Assembly: GCA_001803225.1 (NCBI GenBank)
Contig: MHBF01000026.1
Location: 1-64,000 of the forward strand
Reading direction: 5' to 3'
From: Lentisphaerae bacterium GWF2_44_16
GTDB lineage: Bacteria > Verrucomicrobiota > Lentisphaeria > Victivallales > GWF2-45-14
DNA length: 64,000 bases
The stretch's first letter is position 1; each line of letters starts with the position of its first letter. Below, piece after piece: positions 10,240 to 20,055 of this stretch. Under the pieces are notes generated by a model. That model was given only the letters and a program-made list of their open reading frames with translations, was not told the origin of the DNA and ran no database searches. The translations under genes were made by a program, and so were the position numbers.

Positions 10240-11775
10240 TTAAAGTTGAATGAGTTTTTTGTCTATCGTCATGGGCCCTTTTATATTTTCGCTTACCAGT
10301 TCCTGAGAGTCATTTACTTCCAGCCTTACGCCCTTGTAAAGAATTTCATCTATTATCACTTTTGTATCGTTTTTCTTCTCGGGGAGAGCGTTTATTTTTT
10401 CAAGTTCTCTGATAAAGCCTTCCCTGCTGGAGAGGAGATGATTCCTTTCAGAAAAGAGATCATAAACTCTTTTCTGTTTTTTATCGGTAAGGGTAAGAGA
10501 TTTGCCGATATCTTCGGAGTAGGGCCCGAGCATGGAATCAATATGAGTGCTTCTGGCGTCTATATCCTTTATATTCTTCTCAAGCGTCCTGCGCCTGTCT
10601 ATCTGATAGTAGTTGGACCCTGTTTTCAAAAGTGTGCTGACATCTTTTGGAGAACCTGCTCTTTTTGCCTCAATGTATTCAAAGGCTATGCATTCGCCGC
10701 CTGTAATTGTACCGGCAAAAACGCTTCCGCCTGATTTTATTATCGCGCCGACAGCCTCCACATCGATTTTTATATTATTGCGGCATTCAACGGTAACATC
10801 GTAAAGGAAGCGCACAAAAAGATTGCCGCCGCATTTAATCGTGCCTTTATTCTTACCGTTGACCCTATTGAGGTGAATATCACCTTCAGAGCGGATTTCA
10901 CAGGCACCGACGACGCCGGAAACGCTCAATCCTTTTACGGCATTGATTTTGACCCCGTCCTTGATATCGCCGTTAATCTCGATTTTACCCAAAAAATCTA
11001 TATTTTCAAATTTGAGATCACCGTTTATAACAATGGTATCATTTATTGAAATACAGTCCCCCGAGAAAACAGTCATACCGCTTTTTTTCGCGGAGAGGAG
11101 CCCTTTCTGGGGATTAAAAAATACGCCTTCACCGCACTTCAGCCCTACATCGGGGGTTTCAAGCTTCGCGAGCATCTGCCCGGCCATCACATTTTTGAAA
11201 AACTCCAGTTCCGCCGGATTTACGATCTGCAAGTCTTTTTCATTGTCAGAGTGAGGCTTTTTCCTTATTAAAAATTCGATTTTACCGTTTCTCCGCCTTA
11301 CCAGAGGGATCATATCGGAATAATCAAAGCCTGAAACTGTTTCGGATATATCGCTTTTTTGAATGTTCTGGGAAGCTTTTTCCAGCAAGGAAAAGCCGAA
11401 AGATGATATTTTTTCAATGAGTTTGGCTTTGCGTATGGGCTTTATTATATACCCCTGGCAGTCCCGGTATGTTTTCAGAAGATTTTCATTGTCGGTAAAA
11501 GCGGTTATTATCAACACTTTCGCTTTTCTGTCCTCAGGGATATTATGTTCCTGCTCAATCTGCCTTATCCGTTTCAAAGTCTGGCAGCCATCCATTTCCG
11601 GCATTGAGAGGTCCAGGCAGATCAGGCTGTAGGGATTCCCGTCTTTGAGAGAGTTGCCGTACATCACAGCGCCATCAGCCCCGCTTGAGGCTGTATCAGC
11701 ATCGCCAAACAGCCTCATTTGCTTACTCAATATATTCCGGCTTACGGAACAGTCGTCTATAATTAATATTTTCAT
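10240..11775 (-). CDS. Response regulator fused to a FapA/DUF342 domain
   Basis: N-terminal REC (ILIIDDCS...ICLDLSMPEMDG...IIKPI) followed by a FapA-like beta-helix (VINGDLKFENIDFLGKIEINGDIKDG...VSGVVGACEIRSEGDIHLNRVNGKNKGTIKCGGNLFVRF). Confidence 0.85.
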   Translation of the reverse strand: MKILIIDDCSVSRNILSKQMRLFGDADTASSGADGAVMYGNSLKDGNPYSLICLDLSMPEMDGCQTLKRIRQIEQEHNIPEDRKAKVLIITAFTDNENLLKTYRDCQGYIIKPIRKAKLIEKISSFGFSLLEKASQNIQKSDISETVSGFDYSDMIPLVRRRNGKIEFLIRKKPHSDNEKDLQIVNPAELEFFKNVMAGQMLAKLETPDVGLKCGEGVFFNPQKGLLSAKKSGMTVFSGDCISINDTIVINGDLKFENIDFLGKIEINGDIKDGVKINAVKGLSVSGVVGACEIRSEGDIHLNRVNGKNKGTIKCGGNLFVRFLYDVTVECRNNIKIDVEAVGAIIKSGGSVFAGTITGGECIAFEYIEAKRAGSPKDVSTLLKTGSNYYQIDRRRTLEKNIKDIDARSTHIDSMLGPYSEDIGKSLTLTDKKQKRVYDLFSERNHLLSSREGFIRELEKINALPEKKNDTKVIIDEILYKGVRLEVNDSQELVSENIKGPMTIDKKLIQL

Positions 11776-11874
11776 ATTTTCTTTATATTGTTTGCCTAAA
11801 ATAACTTTTACACTAATATATAACTATTCACAAATAAACCAATACTTTGAAATCTAAATAAATGGGATTTTAAG

Positions 11875-13035
11875 ATGAATAAAAATATAAGAGAGCTTTT
11901 TCAGGAAGAATATGGGAAAAAGCCTTCGGCGGTATCCCGTGCACCGGGACGGCTTGAGGTGCTGGGAAACCATACCGATTATAATGAAGGCCTGGTATTG
12001 AGCGCTGCCATCGAGCAGGCTACAGAGTTCGCCATAGCGGCGGTAAGCGGAAATCTCTGCAAAGTACGAGATTTCAGGGACGGCAGTAAAATAGAATTCG
12101 AATTAGACAAAATAGAGACGCCTGTACGCGGGAATTGGGGAAATTACATCAAAGGCGTCATCATGGAATTGCGCAAACGCGGACATGAAACAGGTGCGTT
12201 TGAAGGCGCGATACTCAGCGATGTGCCCCTCTCAGCGGGAATGAGCAGTTCAGCGGCCCTTGAAGTGGCGACCGCGTTCGCTTTAGGCGAAGCGTTCGGC
12301 ATAAAACTTTCTGGCGAGGAATGGGCCCGGATAGGTCAGGCGGCTGAAAATAATTACAGTGGCGTAAAATGCGGGCTGCTTGATCAATTCAGTTCAATCT
12401 TCGGAAAAAAGGATTCCTTCATACTCTGTGATTTCAGAAAAACTGAAGTGCTCAGAACCGTTCCTGTGCCTCACGGCTATGTTCTGGTGGTCGCCAATTC
12501 TCTGGTCAAGCATAATCTGGTGGATTCAGATTACAACATACGCAGGGAAAGCTGCGAGAAAGCTGTTCAAATTCTGCAGGAGAAACATCCCGAAATAAAG
12601 GCATTAAGGGACGTCACCCCGGCCCTCCTGAGAAAATCAAAAGAATTTCTGCCTCTACAGGATTACCTCAGGGCGCGCCATATCGTCGGCGAAAACGACC
12701 GCGTAATGAAAGCGGTTGAAGCGCTTGACAAAGGAATGATTGAAAAATTCGGGGCTTTGCTTTTTGAATCTCATAAGAGTTCCAGGGAAAATTTTGAGAA
12801 CAGCTGCATTGAACTCGACTGCCTGGTTGAACTTGCCTTTTCCATTCCCGGCGCATGGGGCGCGCGTCTGAGCGGAGGCGGTTTCGGCGGCATAACAATA
12901 CATCTGGTGAAATCTGACGACGCAAAAGCATATTCAGAGCGTCTGAAAACAGCGTACAAACTCCAGACAGGAAAAGAAATAGAGACTATTACATGCGGCA
13001 TCGGCGATGGCGCCTCCGTAAGCAGAATATTATAA
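11875..13035 (+). CDS. galK: Galactokinase
   Basis: APGRLEVLGNHTDYNEGLVLSAAIE, LSAGMSSSAALEVA, CGLLDQFSS, GARLSGGGFGG. Confidence 0.93.
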   Translation: MNKNIRELFQEEYGKKPSAVSRAPGRLEVLGNHTDYNEGLVLSAAIEQATEFAIAAVSGNLCKVRDFRDGSKIEFELDKIETPVRGNWGNYIKGVIMELRKRGHETGAFEGAILSDVPLSAGMSSSAALEVATAFALGEAFGIKLSGEEWARIGQAAENNYSGVKCGLLDQFSSIFGKKDSFILCDFRKTEVLRTVPVPHGYVLVVANSLVKHNLVDSDYNIRRESCEKAVQILQEKHPEIKALRDVTPALLRKSKEFLPLQDYLRARHIVGENDRVMKAVEALDKGMIEKFGALLFESHKSSRENFENSCIELDCLVELAFSIPGAWGARLSGGGFGGITIHLVKSDDAKAYSERLKTAYKLQTGKEIETITCGIGDGASVSRIL

Positions 13036-13067
13036 GATCCAATTATGACCATTGAAATCAAAGTTAT

Positions 13068-14948
13068 ATGAAAAAAATACCTGATATAAAAGAAAAACTC
13101 TCACTGCTTGTTGAGTATTTTTCTGTTCCCGCTTTCATTGTTTCGCTTTCGGAGAACAAGGTACTTTCCAGCAACTCCCTGCTCCTGCGGGCTTACGGTA
13201 TGTGCTTATCGGAAAATACGCTCATAGAGCTGAAGGACATTGACGAAACCCCGTGCCACTTACGCATGCTTCAGAAAGAACCGGTGGCAATACTTGAAAG
13301 ATGTCCCGCGGAGAAAGCGCTCTTTGAGCTGGTTTTATTCTCGGCTTCCATTGGGATAATTTTTGAGACGATGCCGCAGCACGAAACGGACGGGGCGGGA
13401 AACATGAGGCGTTCTGCCAGAAGAGGCACAGGCAAACCGCACTCTTTTCATTTCAGTTACATACATAATTTTTCTTCAGGCAATTGGTCTTATTCCCACC
13501 CTGAACTTCTCTTTACGTTGGACCTGGTGAACAAAAAAGACAAAAATCTTGACTGGCGCTCAATCATATTTGAGGAAGATCTACCCCTGTACGACAATAC
13601 CATAGATAACGTCTGCCAGCACGGCGGCAACCACGAAATACACTACCGCGTCAAATCGCATAATGGGGATATTATCAATGTCTGCGATTACTGCAGCCTG
13701 ACACAGCCCGAAGGAAAGTGGCCTGTCCTGGTGGGAAGCATTGTCTGTGCCGAAAGGTCTTATATGGAAATTCAATTTGCGGAACGTCAGGCGCTCGCAG
13801 GAAGACTTGTAGGCGGAATGATACACGACTTCAAAAACCTCCTCGGCGGAATACAAAACATAATTGAGTGGACTATTTCCATTTCAGAAAAACAAGAAGT
13901 TGTAGACGCGCTGAAAAAGACATTGTCGTATTCAAGTCAGGCTGCTTCCCTGTTGACAGGCGCACTGAAGGTAAGTTCAGGCAAACAGGAAACTAAAATC
14001 GAGAAAATTAACATAGGAAGCATAATATCAGAACTGGAAAACCTGATACGGCGAATAATCCCGTCCTCAATAAACTTAAAAATCCACGTTTCCCCCGATT
14101 TACCTCCGATATACGGACAGAAAAGCGCGCTTCAGGACATGCTTCTCAACCTTTGCGTCAATGCCAGGGACGCAATGAAAACCAGAGGCGACTTGCTGGA
14201 AATCAGGACATACAAGGTTTCCCTGCCCGATGAATATGGTCATACTCAGGAGTTCATAGGACTTGACGTTTGTGATAACGGATGCGGCATGTCAAAAGCT
14301 GAAATAAAGTCAATTTTCGAGGCTTTTTATACCACAAAAGACACAGGGGCGGGACTCGGTATGTGGATGGTCAGGGAAGCCGTTCAGTCATTCGACGGAA
14401 AAATAGAAGTGAGAAGTTCACCCAGTAAAGGTTCGTCAATACAACTTCTGTTCCCGGTAATAGAATTTTCCGGTTACATTGAAGAGCCGTCACAGGACAA
14501 GGACAATTCCATAGATAAAATTACCCTTATATCCAAATTCAAACTGACGGACCCGAAAACTGTTCTCTACATAGAGGATGATCCCCTTATAAGAAGCGGT
14601 GTCGCGCTATGGCTGGAGGCCGCCGGCTTTAATCTCCTGCAATCAGGCGATGGACTGGAGGGATGGGACATATTCCTGCTAAACAGCAATACGATAGATC
14701 TGGTTATACAGGATTTTGTGCTTCCCGGCAAACGCGGAGACAAGCTTCTCGAGGACTTCATAAAGCACAAGCCCGGACTGCCCGTTATTGTAGCCAGCGC
14801 CGATTCAGATAGGGAGCAGATAGAAAAGCTTACAAAAAAAGGCGCTTACGCATTTCTGGCCAAACCGTTCAGAATGGAAGAGCTTCTGAAACTTATAGAG
14901 GAGCTTTTTATTAATAAAAACAAAACAAAAACAAAGGACGATAAATGA
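13068..14948 (+). CDS. Hybrid sensor histidine kinase/response regulator
   Basis: H-box GGMIHDFKNLLG; N-box NLCVNARDAM; G1 DNGCGM; G2 GAGLGMWMV; C-terminal REC (LYIEDD...VIQDFVLPGKRG...LAKPF). Confidence 0.92.
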   Translation: MKKIPDIKEKLSLLVEYFSVPAFIVSLSENKVLSSNSLLLRAYGMCLSENTLIELKDIDETPCHLRMLQKEPVAILERCPAEKALFELVLFSASIGIIFETMPQHETDGAGNMRRSARRGTGKPHSFHFSYIHNFSSGNWSYSHPELLFTLDLVNKKDKNLDWRSIIFEEDLPLYDNTIDNVCQHGGNHEIHYRVKSHNGDIINVCDYCSLTQPEGKWPVLVGSIVCAERSYMEIQFAERQALAGRLVGGMIHDFKNLLGGIQNIIEWTISISEKQEVVDALKKTLSYSSQAASLLTGALKVSSGKQETKIEKINIGSIISELENLIRRIIPSSINLKIHVSPDLPPIYGQKSALQDMLLNLCVNARDAMKTRGDLLEIRTYKVSLPDEYGHTQEFIGLDVCDNGCGMSKAEIKSIFEAFYTTKDTGAGLGMWMVREAVQSFDGKIEVRSSPSKGSSIQLLFPVIEFSGYIEEPSQDKDNSIDKITLISKFKLTDPKTVLYIEDDPLIRSGVALWLEAAGFNLLQSGDGLEGWDIFLLNSNTIDLVIQDFVLPGKRGDKLLEDFIKHKPGLPVIVASADSDREQIEKLTKKGAYAFLAKPFRMEELLKLIEELFINKNKTKTKDDK

Positions 14949-15964
14949 AAATCAGATTGGCATTTGCAGGATTCAGACACGCGCACATATTCAGTTTATA
15001 CGGACTCGCAGGCAACACACCGGAAATAGAAGTTGTAGCCGCATGCGAGGAAGATGACGCTACACGCAAATCCCTTGCTGAAGCAGGCAAAGTCAAAATA
15101 ACACATTCTGATTTTTCCACCATGATGAGCGAAGTCCAGTGCGACGCGGTTGCCATCGGAGATTACTATGCCAAAAGAGGCGCTCTCGCAATAAAAGCCC
15201 TTGAACTGGGCAAGCACGTAATAGCCGACAAACCGATTTGTACAAACATGGAAGAATTAAACCGCATAGAAAAGCTTCTATCGGAAAAAAACTTGAAGCT
15301 CGGCTGTATGCTTGATATGCGGGACATTCCCCAGATAATAGGCGTAAGAAACCTCATCAGAAAAGGAATGATAGGAGATATACATGCCATCAGCTTCGGC
15401 GGACAGCACCCTCTGATGCTCGGCGTCCGCCCCGCCTGGTACTTCGAACCCGGTAAACACGGAGGCACTATCAATGACATAGCTGTACATGCCATTGATT
15501 TTATCCCGTGGGTTACAGGCCTGAGTTTCGAAACTGTGAACTCAGCACGCTGCTGGAACGCGTTCGCCACCGATTATCCTCATTTCAAGGATGCTTCTCA
15601 GATGATGCTTACCATGAACAACGGCTGCGGTGTCCTCGGCGATGTCTCCTATTTTGTCCCTGACAGTTTCGGATACTCCCTGCCCTACTATTGGAGAACC
15701 ACATTTTTCGGACGCAAAGGCATTATTGAAACATTCGCGACTGCTCAGCGTATTTCAATTGCCGTAAACGGCGAAAAAGAGCTGAAAGCCCTTGATATCA
15801 ATCAGTCAAATCCGGGCGGATACCTGAAATCATTCCTCAATGACCTTGCCGGCACGAGCGCCGAAGAGGAATTGAACACAGCGTCTGTCCTGAAAGCCGC
15901 GAAAATTGCGCTTACAATTCAGGAGGCCGGAGATAAAGGGCTTAGAGATTTGTCCCTTAAATAA
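14945..15964 (+). CDS. Gfo/Idh/MocA family oxidoreductase
   Basis: N-terminal nucleotide-binding fold, GKHVIADKPICTN (EKP-like), HGGTINDIAVHAIDFIPWVTG. 4-bp overlap with the upstream kinase gene. Confidence 0.9.
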   Translation: MKIRLAFAGFRHAHIFSLYGLAGNTPEIEVVAACEEDDATRKSLAEAGKVKITHSDFSTMMSEVQCDAVAIGDYYAKRGALAIKALELGKHVIADKPICTNMEELNRIEKLLSEKNLKLGCMLDMRDIPQIIGVRNLIRKGMIGDIHAISFGGQHPLMLGVRPAWYFEPGKHGGTINDIAVHAIDFIPWVTGLSFETVNSARCWNAFATDYPHFKDASQMMLTMNNGCGVLGDVSYFVPDSFGYSLPYYWRTTFFGRKGIIETFATAQRISIAVNGEKELKALDINQSNPGGYLKSFLNDLAGTSAEEELNTASVLKAAKIALTIQEAGDKGLRDLSLK

Positions 15965-15987
15965 GCAGATATTTCTCGGGGGGACGT

Positions 15988-16956
15988 ATGTCCAGAACAT
16001 TGTTAATAACGCTCTTTTCAACAGGGGCGTTTTTCTCTGGACATCTCTGTTTTTCAGAACAGAACACTTCATCGCCGTCAAAAGAAAATGGTTTTATGGA
16101 GCTAATTCCCTTCAAGCCCGGCGAAGAACGTCCCCAAATCGTCTTTCCACAAAAAAAATGCAAATCCATAAAAGTTATAAAATTCAAAACCGAAGATTCG
16201 GAAACTGAAAAAGAACTCTCTCCCGCTGAGCAAGCCCCTTCGGATGAAAAACCCTCAGCGTCCCAACAGAAAGAAGAAGCCGGTTTTGAAATAATAAATT
16301 CATCTCCGCAGGAAGAGAAAAAAAACTCTTCCGAAAAAACGTCTGAAAAGATGATCACAGAAAAAAATCCCCCGCCCAAACATAATCTGGCGGCATTGAA
16401 AAAAGCGTCTTCGGAACTCCGCCAAATCATTGACAAATATGACGGCATGAAACCGGAAGAAATCAGCATCAACACAAAACTGGCCGCTCAAGCCGCTGAT
16501 TTAAGCAATATTATTGAAACGTTGGACAAACAGGTAGAAGAAAAAAAACAGGAACTCGCTGATCAGATAAGAGCATATAAAAGAGCGGGCGAAGAAATGC
16601 GCGGCCCCAGAAAAAATGATGAAGCCATCGCCTGGTATTACATATCCAGTAAACATAACTGCCGCCATCCCATGAAAGATAAACCGTCCCCTTCAGGCGG
16701 GCCTGTAAAATATATTCTACCCTCCGACGACAGAGGGCAAAAGGAAAAGAAAATACTGAAGCCCGACGTGGAACGACTGGAGAAGGAATATAAGGAACTG
16801 ACAGAAAAGTATTCCAGTTATAAACAGCGTTATCAGAAATTAAAAAAGGATTACAAGTCATACCTCGAACAGAAACACGAGAAAATACTTAGACAGATAA
16901 AAGAGACTGAAAATAAATCCGCGTCAGCAGAAGCAGCCAGCGAAAACAAGTCCTGA
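15988..16956 (+). CDS. Secreted Lys/Glu-rich coiled-coil protein of unknown function
   Basis: N-terminal signal-like MSRTLLITLFSTGAFFSGHLCFS; extended charged heptad regions; no family recognised. Confidence 0.6.
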   Translation: MSRTLLITLFSTGAFFSGHLCFSEQNTSSPSKENGFMELIPFKPGEERPQIVFPQKKCKSIKVIKFKTEDSETEKELSPAEQAPSDEKPSASQQKEEAGFEIINSSPQEEKKNSSEKTSEKMITEKNPPPKHNLAALKKASSELRQIIDKYDGMKPEEISINTKLAAQAADLSNIIETLDKQVEEKKQELADQIRAYKRAGEEMRGPRKNDEAIAWYYISSKHNCRHPMKDKPSPSGGPVKYILPSDDRGQKEKKILKPDVERLEKEYKELTEKYSSYKQRYQKLKKDYKSYLEQKHEKILRQIKETENKSASAEAASENKS

Positions 16957-16966
16957 CATAATTGCG

Positions 16967-18004
16967 CTACTCCATTTTTTTCAGCACCTTCTCGAGCACA
17001 GAAGCGCAATAAGTACATTCCTCACAGTTTTTTTCGCATTCTGTTGTGCGCTTGAACCAGTCCTCTGGGAAGAGTGTATTGTCGATAGCGTAAGGCATAA
17101 GCGCCGGACCGAAGCCGGGTTCGCACAAGTCGGCCAGGTTTCCGTAATATTTACGATCGACATACGCCTTGACGACCATTCTGGGCATGGCATGCATTCT
17201 GGTGGCAAGCTTTATCACATCGAAATAAGGCTCGTAATTATGAATGTCTTCCGGCCTTACCCAGGTGTTCTGAAGAATGCTTGTCCAGTTCTTTTTGTCT
17301 TTCAGAAAATTCCAGCAGACGTGAGGTGTCCATTTGGGAATATTGGCCATTTCATCTATTTCCCTTTCATGCGCCACCATGTTGTCATGAAATATCTGTC
17401 CCGAACAGAAACGCATACAGCCGCTGTTTGCCAGCATTATCAGTTTCTTATTGTTCTTATCAGCCCATTTTTTCAGAGTCCTGATAGTTTTGAAATCACG
17501 GTTGTAGTCCCTCTGAATATGGAATGAATCAAAAAGATGGGAAACGTATTCCATGCCTTTGACTGTACCGATGCGCATGTTGACGGAAGCCCTGACTTCC
17601 ATATCCTCGAAATTTTTCTTTATCACATGCGCTATCGCGGGAGATGTCGTAGTCGCTATCTCGACTCCGCCAAGGCGTTCGCCCAGATAATCGATGACGG
17701 ATATTATTTTGTTGGCAAGGTGCAGAGAAACGGCTTCTCCGCCGTAACAGTTGGCGTTGAATAGTATATCAAGCTTCACGCCAAGTTTTTTTATTTTCTC
17801 CAAATCATCTTCAAGTCTTCTCTGAACAGACCAGTCCACATATCCCCTCTGATCGGAGAGTGACGCGCGGCATGTAGGGATATCCACCCACGGAAAATAG
17901 ACCTCGGCAATATTATTTACATAATCCCCGACTATCTCGCTGAACGGCTCAGCGTCAAGTTCCGCCAACTGATATCCAAGCGCGAATTTCATGTCGAACT
18001 CCAT
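16967..18004 (-). CDS. Peptidase U32-like protein
   Basis: KLDILFNANCYGG, GVEIATTTSPAIAHVIKKNF, RASVNMRIGT, KLIMLANSGCMRFCSGQIFHDN and clustered cysteines at the C-terminus are U32-like. Confidence 0.65.
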   Translation of the reverse strand: MEFDMKFALGYQLAELDAEPFSEIVGDYVNNIAEVYFPWVDIPTCRASLSDQRGYVDWSVQRRLEDDLEKIKKLGVKLDILFNANCYGGEAVSLHLANKIISVIDYLGERLGGVEIATTTSPAIAHVIKKNFEDMEVRASVNMRIGTVKGMEYVSHLFDSFHIQRDYNRDFKTIRTLKKWADKNNKKLIMLANSGCMRFCSGQIFHDNMVAHEREIDEMANIPKWTPHVCWNFLKDKKNWTSILQNTWVRPEDIHNYEPYFDVIKLATRMHAMPRMVVKAYVDRKYYGNLADLCEPGFGPALMPYAIDNTLFPEDWFKRTTECEKNCEECTYCASVLEKVLKKME

Positions 18005-18035
18005 TATTGTTTATATATATCAAATGCCGGAAAAA

Positions 18036-18797
18036 TCACCAGCCGCCCGAAGCACCGCCTCCGCCAAAGCCTCCACCGCCTCCGGAAAAACTACCGCCGC
18101 CAAAGCTCCCTCCGCCTCCACCGCTTCCCCAGAAGAAACCGCCCCCTCCACTGCGCCGATTGCGATATGTACGCCTTCCACCGAAAATCTGGCTTATTAG
18201 AACCATCACCACTATTATTATGAAAATTATGACTACATGCGGCACAGGGGCTTTTTCATTTTTCGCGGATTTTCCCGAAGATGGTATGCCGTCAACTTTA
18301 ATACCTGTTACAAACTGTTGAATTTTATTTACGGCAAAAACAACACCATCATCATATTCGCCTTTTTTGAAAAATTTTCCCATCTCCCTTATGATGTCGC
18401 CGACCTTGGCGTCATTGATGGGGCCTTCCCATCCGTAGCCTAGTTCCAGCCTTATTTTTCTGTCGTTTTTCACGATCAGCAATATCGCGCCATTGTCCTT
18501 GCCCTTCTTTCCTATCTTCCATTTTTCAGCGACTTTCATGCTGAAATCTTCCAGAGCACCCCCATCCAGGGACGGTATTGCCAGGACAGTCACTTGCCCG
18601 CCCGTAGCGTTTTCCAGTAATATAATAGCACCGTTAACTCTGTTGCGTCCGTCCGGGGACAAAAGACCGGCTTTATCAACGACGCGCCCAGTCAGTTCGG
18701 GAACTTTCAGTTCCGCTAAAAGGCCAATGCCGATAAGCAGAAACACGCCTGTAAAAAGGATTTTACTCCTGAATACTGATACTGTCATTGATTTCAT
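18036..18797 (-). CDS. TPM-domain (YgcG-like) protein with Gly-rich tail
   Basis: VPELTGRVVDKAGLLSPDGRNRVNGAI, GKKGKDNGAILLIVKNDRKIRLELGYGWEGPINDA, TM segment, GGGGFGGGGASGGW tail. Confidence 0.9.
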   Translation of the reverse strand: MKSMTVSVFRSKILFTGVFLLIGIGLLAELKVPELTGRVVDKAGLLSPDGRNRVNGAIILLENATGGQVTVLAIPSLDGGALEDFSMKVAEKWKIGKKGKDNGAILLIVKNDRKIRLELGYGWEGPINDAKVGDIIREMGKFFKKGEYDDGVVFAVNKIQQFVTGIKVDGIPSSGKSAKNEKAPVPHVVIIFIIIVVMVLISQIFGGRRTYRNRRSGGGGFFWGSGGGGGSFGGGSFSGGGGGFGGGGASGGW

Positions 18798-19194
18798 TTA
18801 CATCATCGTCCTGATGGGGAAAATATTTCTTCAGAGCATCGCCGGCCTTTAATATTCCGGCCTCGATTCCGGCTGCAAAATCGCCTTTTTTAAAATATGA
18901 AGACATGGTCTCTACAGTGCTTTCCCAAAAGTTTTCCGGCACGGCCTTGTGAATTCCCTCATCTCCGATCACGGCAAAACGCCTGTCGTTGACGGCGATA
19001 AAAAACAGAACGCCATTCCTCTGTTTTGTCTTGTTCATGCCGAGCTTGTGAAACTGCTTCCAGGCAGCTTCATGAATATTGTTTCCGCCCCGTTTCTGAA
19101 TGTGAACGCATATTTCACCGGAAGTCTCCAGTTCAGCGACACGTATCGTTGCGAGTATCTGTTTTTCCTCTTTTTCAGATAAAAGGCGGGCCAT
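18763..19194 (-). CDS. TPM-domain protein
   Basis: LGMNKTKQRNGVLFFIAVNDRRFAVIGDEGIHKAVPENFWE; start overlaps the LemA stop (TGATG). Confidence 0.85.
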   Translation of the reverse strand: MARLLSEKEEKQILATIRVAELETSGEICVHIQKRGGNNIHEAAWKQFHKLGMNKTKQRNGVLFFIAVNDRRFAVIGDEGIHKAVPENFWESTVETMSSYFKKGDFAAGIEAGILKAGDALKKYFPHQDDDVNEINDSISIQE

Positions 19195-19763
19195 CAGAAT
19201 TTTACCTCCGGGGGTTGCTGAACTTTAGTTTTATCAGCCGGCTGGAAATATTCGGCGGACTTGAAACCAAGTCCATCGGCAAACATACTGCCGGGGATTT
19301 TTCTTATGGAAGCATTGAAAGTCTTCACCGCGTCATTGTATCTTGTCCGGGCTACCGAAATGCGGTTTTCAGTCCCGGCAAGTTCATCCTGAAGCCGTAT
19401 AAAATTTGTATTGGCTTTCAGGTCCGGATAGTTTTCGGCTATGGCGAGAAGGCGCCCCATGAAACCACTGAGCTCGGCACTTGCCGCAGCCTTCTGTTCA
19501 GGGCCTTTTGCCGAGAGAAGACGGCCCCTGGCATTGCTTACGTTTTCGAATATATCCTTTTCGTGTTTAGCATAACCTTTCACGGTGTTGACAAGATTAG
19601 GTATCAGGTCCGCGCGTCTTTGCAACTGCGTGTCAATCTGCGCCCATGATTCTTTAACCTTTTCATCCTTGGATATCAGGCCGTTCCTGACAATGATAAT
19701 AAACCCGAAAACAATTACAATTAAAAGAAAAAACGCAGCCCCTAATGCCAGAAATGCTTTCAT
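19194..19763 (-). CDS. lemA: LemA family protein
   Basis: N-terminal TM; ESWAQIDTQLQRRADLIPNLVNTVKGYAKHEKDIFENVSNAR; ARTRYNDAVKTFNASIRKIPG. Confidence 0.93.
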   Translation of the reverse strand: MKAFLALGAAFFLLIVIVFGFIIIVRNGLISKDEKVKESWAQIDTQLQRRADLIPNLVNTVKGYAKHEKDIFENVSNARGRLLSAKGPEQKAAASAELSGFMGRLLAIAENYPDLKANTNFIRLQDELAGTENRISVARTRYNDAVKTFNASIRKIPGSMFADGLGFKSAEYFQPADKTKVQQPPEVKF

Positions 19764-19894
19764 CTTTATACTTCTCCTTTTTATTTATATCTTTATAATA
19801 TAGTCCGTAAACACACCTCGTCCACTAAAAATGCTGATTTAAAACTCACTCCTCCGTGCGCCCTTTTACTACAAACTCCATTTGGCCACAGTTA

Positions 19895-20029
19895 GAACTT
19901 AACCGGCTGTGCCGGGACTTTAAGACGGTTGCGACGACGCGCAACCCTCCACGATTTTTCATTGATATACACTTGGCGTGGAGGGATTTGCTTTGTCAAA
20001 TCCGTCTTCAAAATAACAATTTTCTATAC
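19895..20029. repeat. Noncoding direct repeat, copy 1 (family R1)
   Basis: First 56 nt match 20959-21014 at 50/56 positions (GAACTTAACC[G/A]GCT[G/T]TGCCGGG[A/G]CTTTAAGACGGTTGCGA...AACCCTCC). A second shared block GTCAAATCCGT...ATAACAATTT...ATAC follows. Internal perfect stems: GGTTGCG/CGCAACC and CCCTCCACG/CGTGGAGGG. Confidence 0.85.
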
Positions 20030-20055
20030 AGTCCCCCCCTATAAAGGGTGGTTGT

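Noticed and set aside
18036-18180. Plus-strand ORFs rich in Pro/Ala (17991-18321)
   Set aside because: They are antisense to the Gly-rich tail of the YgcG-like TPM protein; composition artefact.
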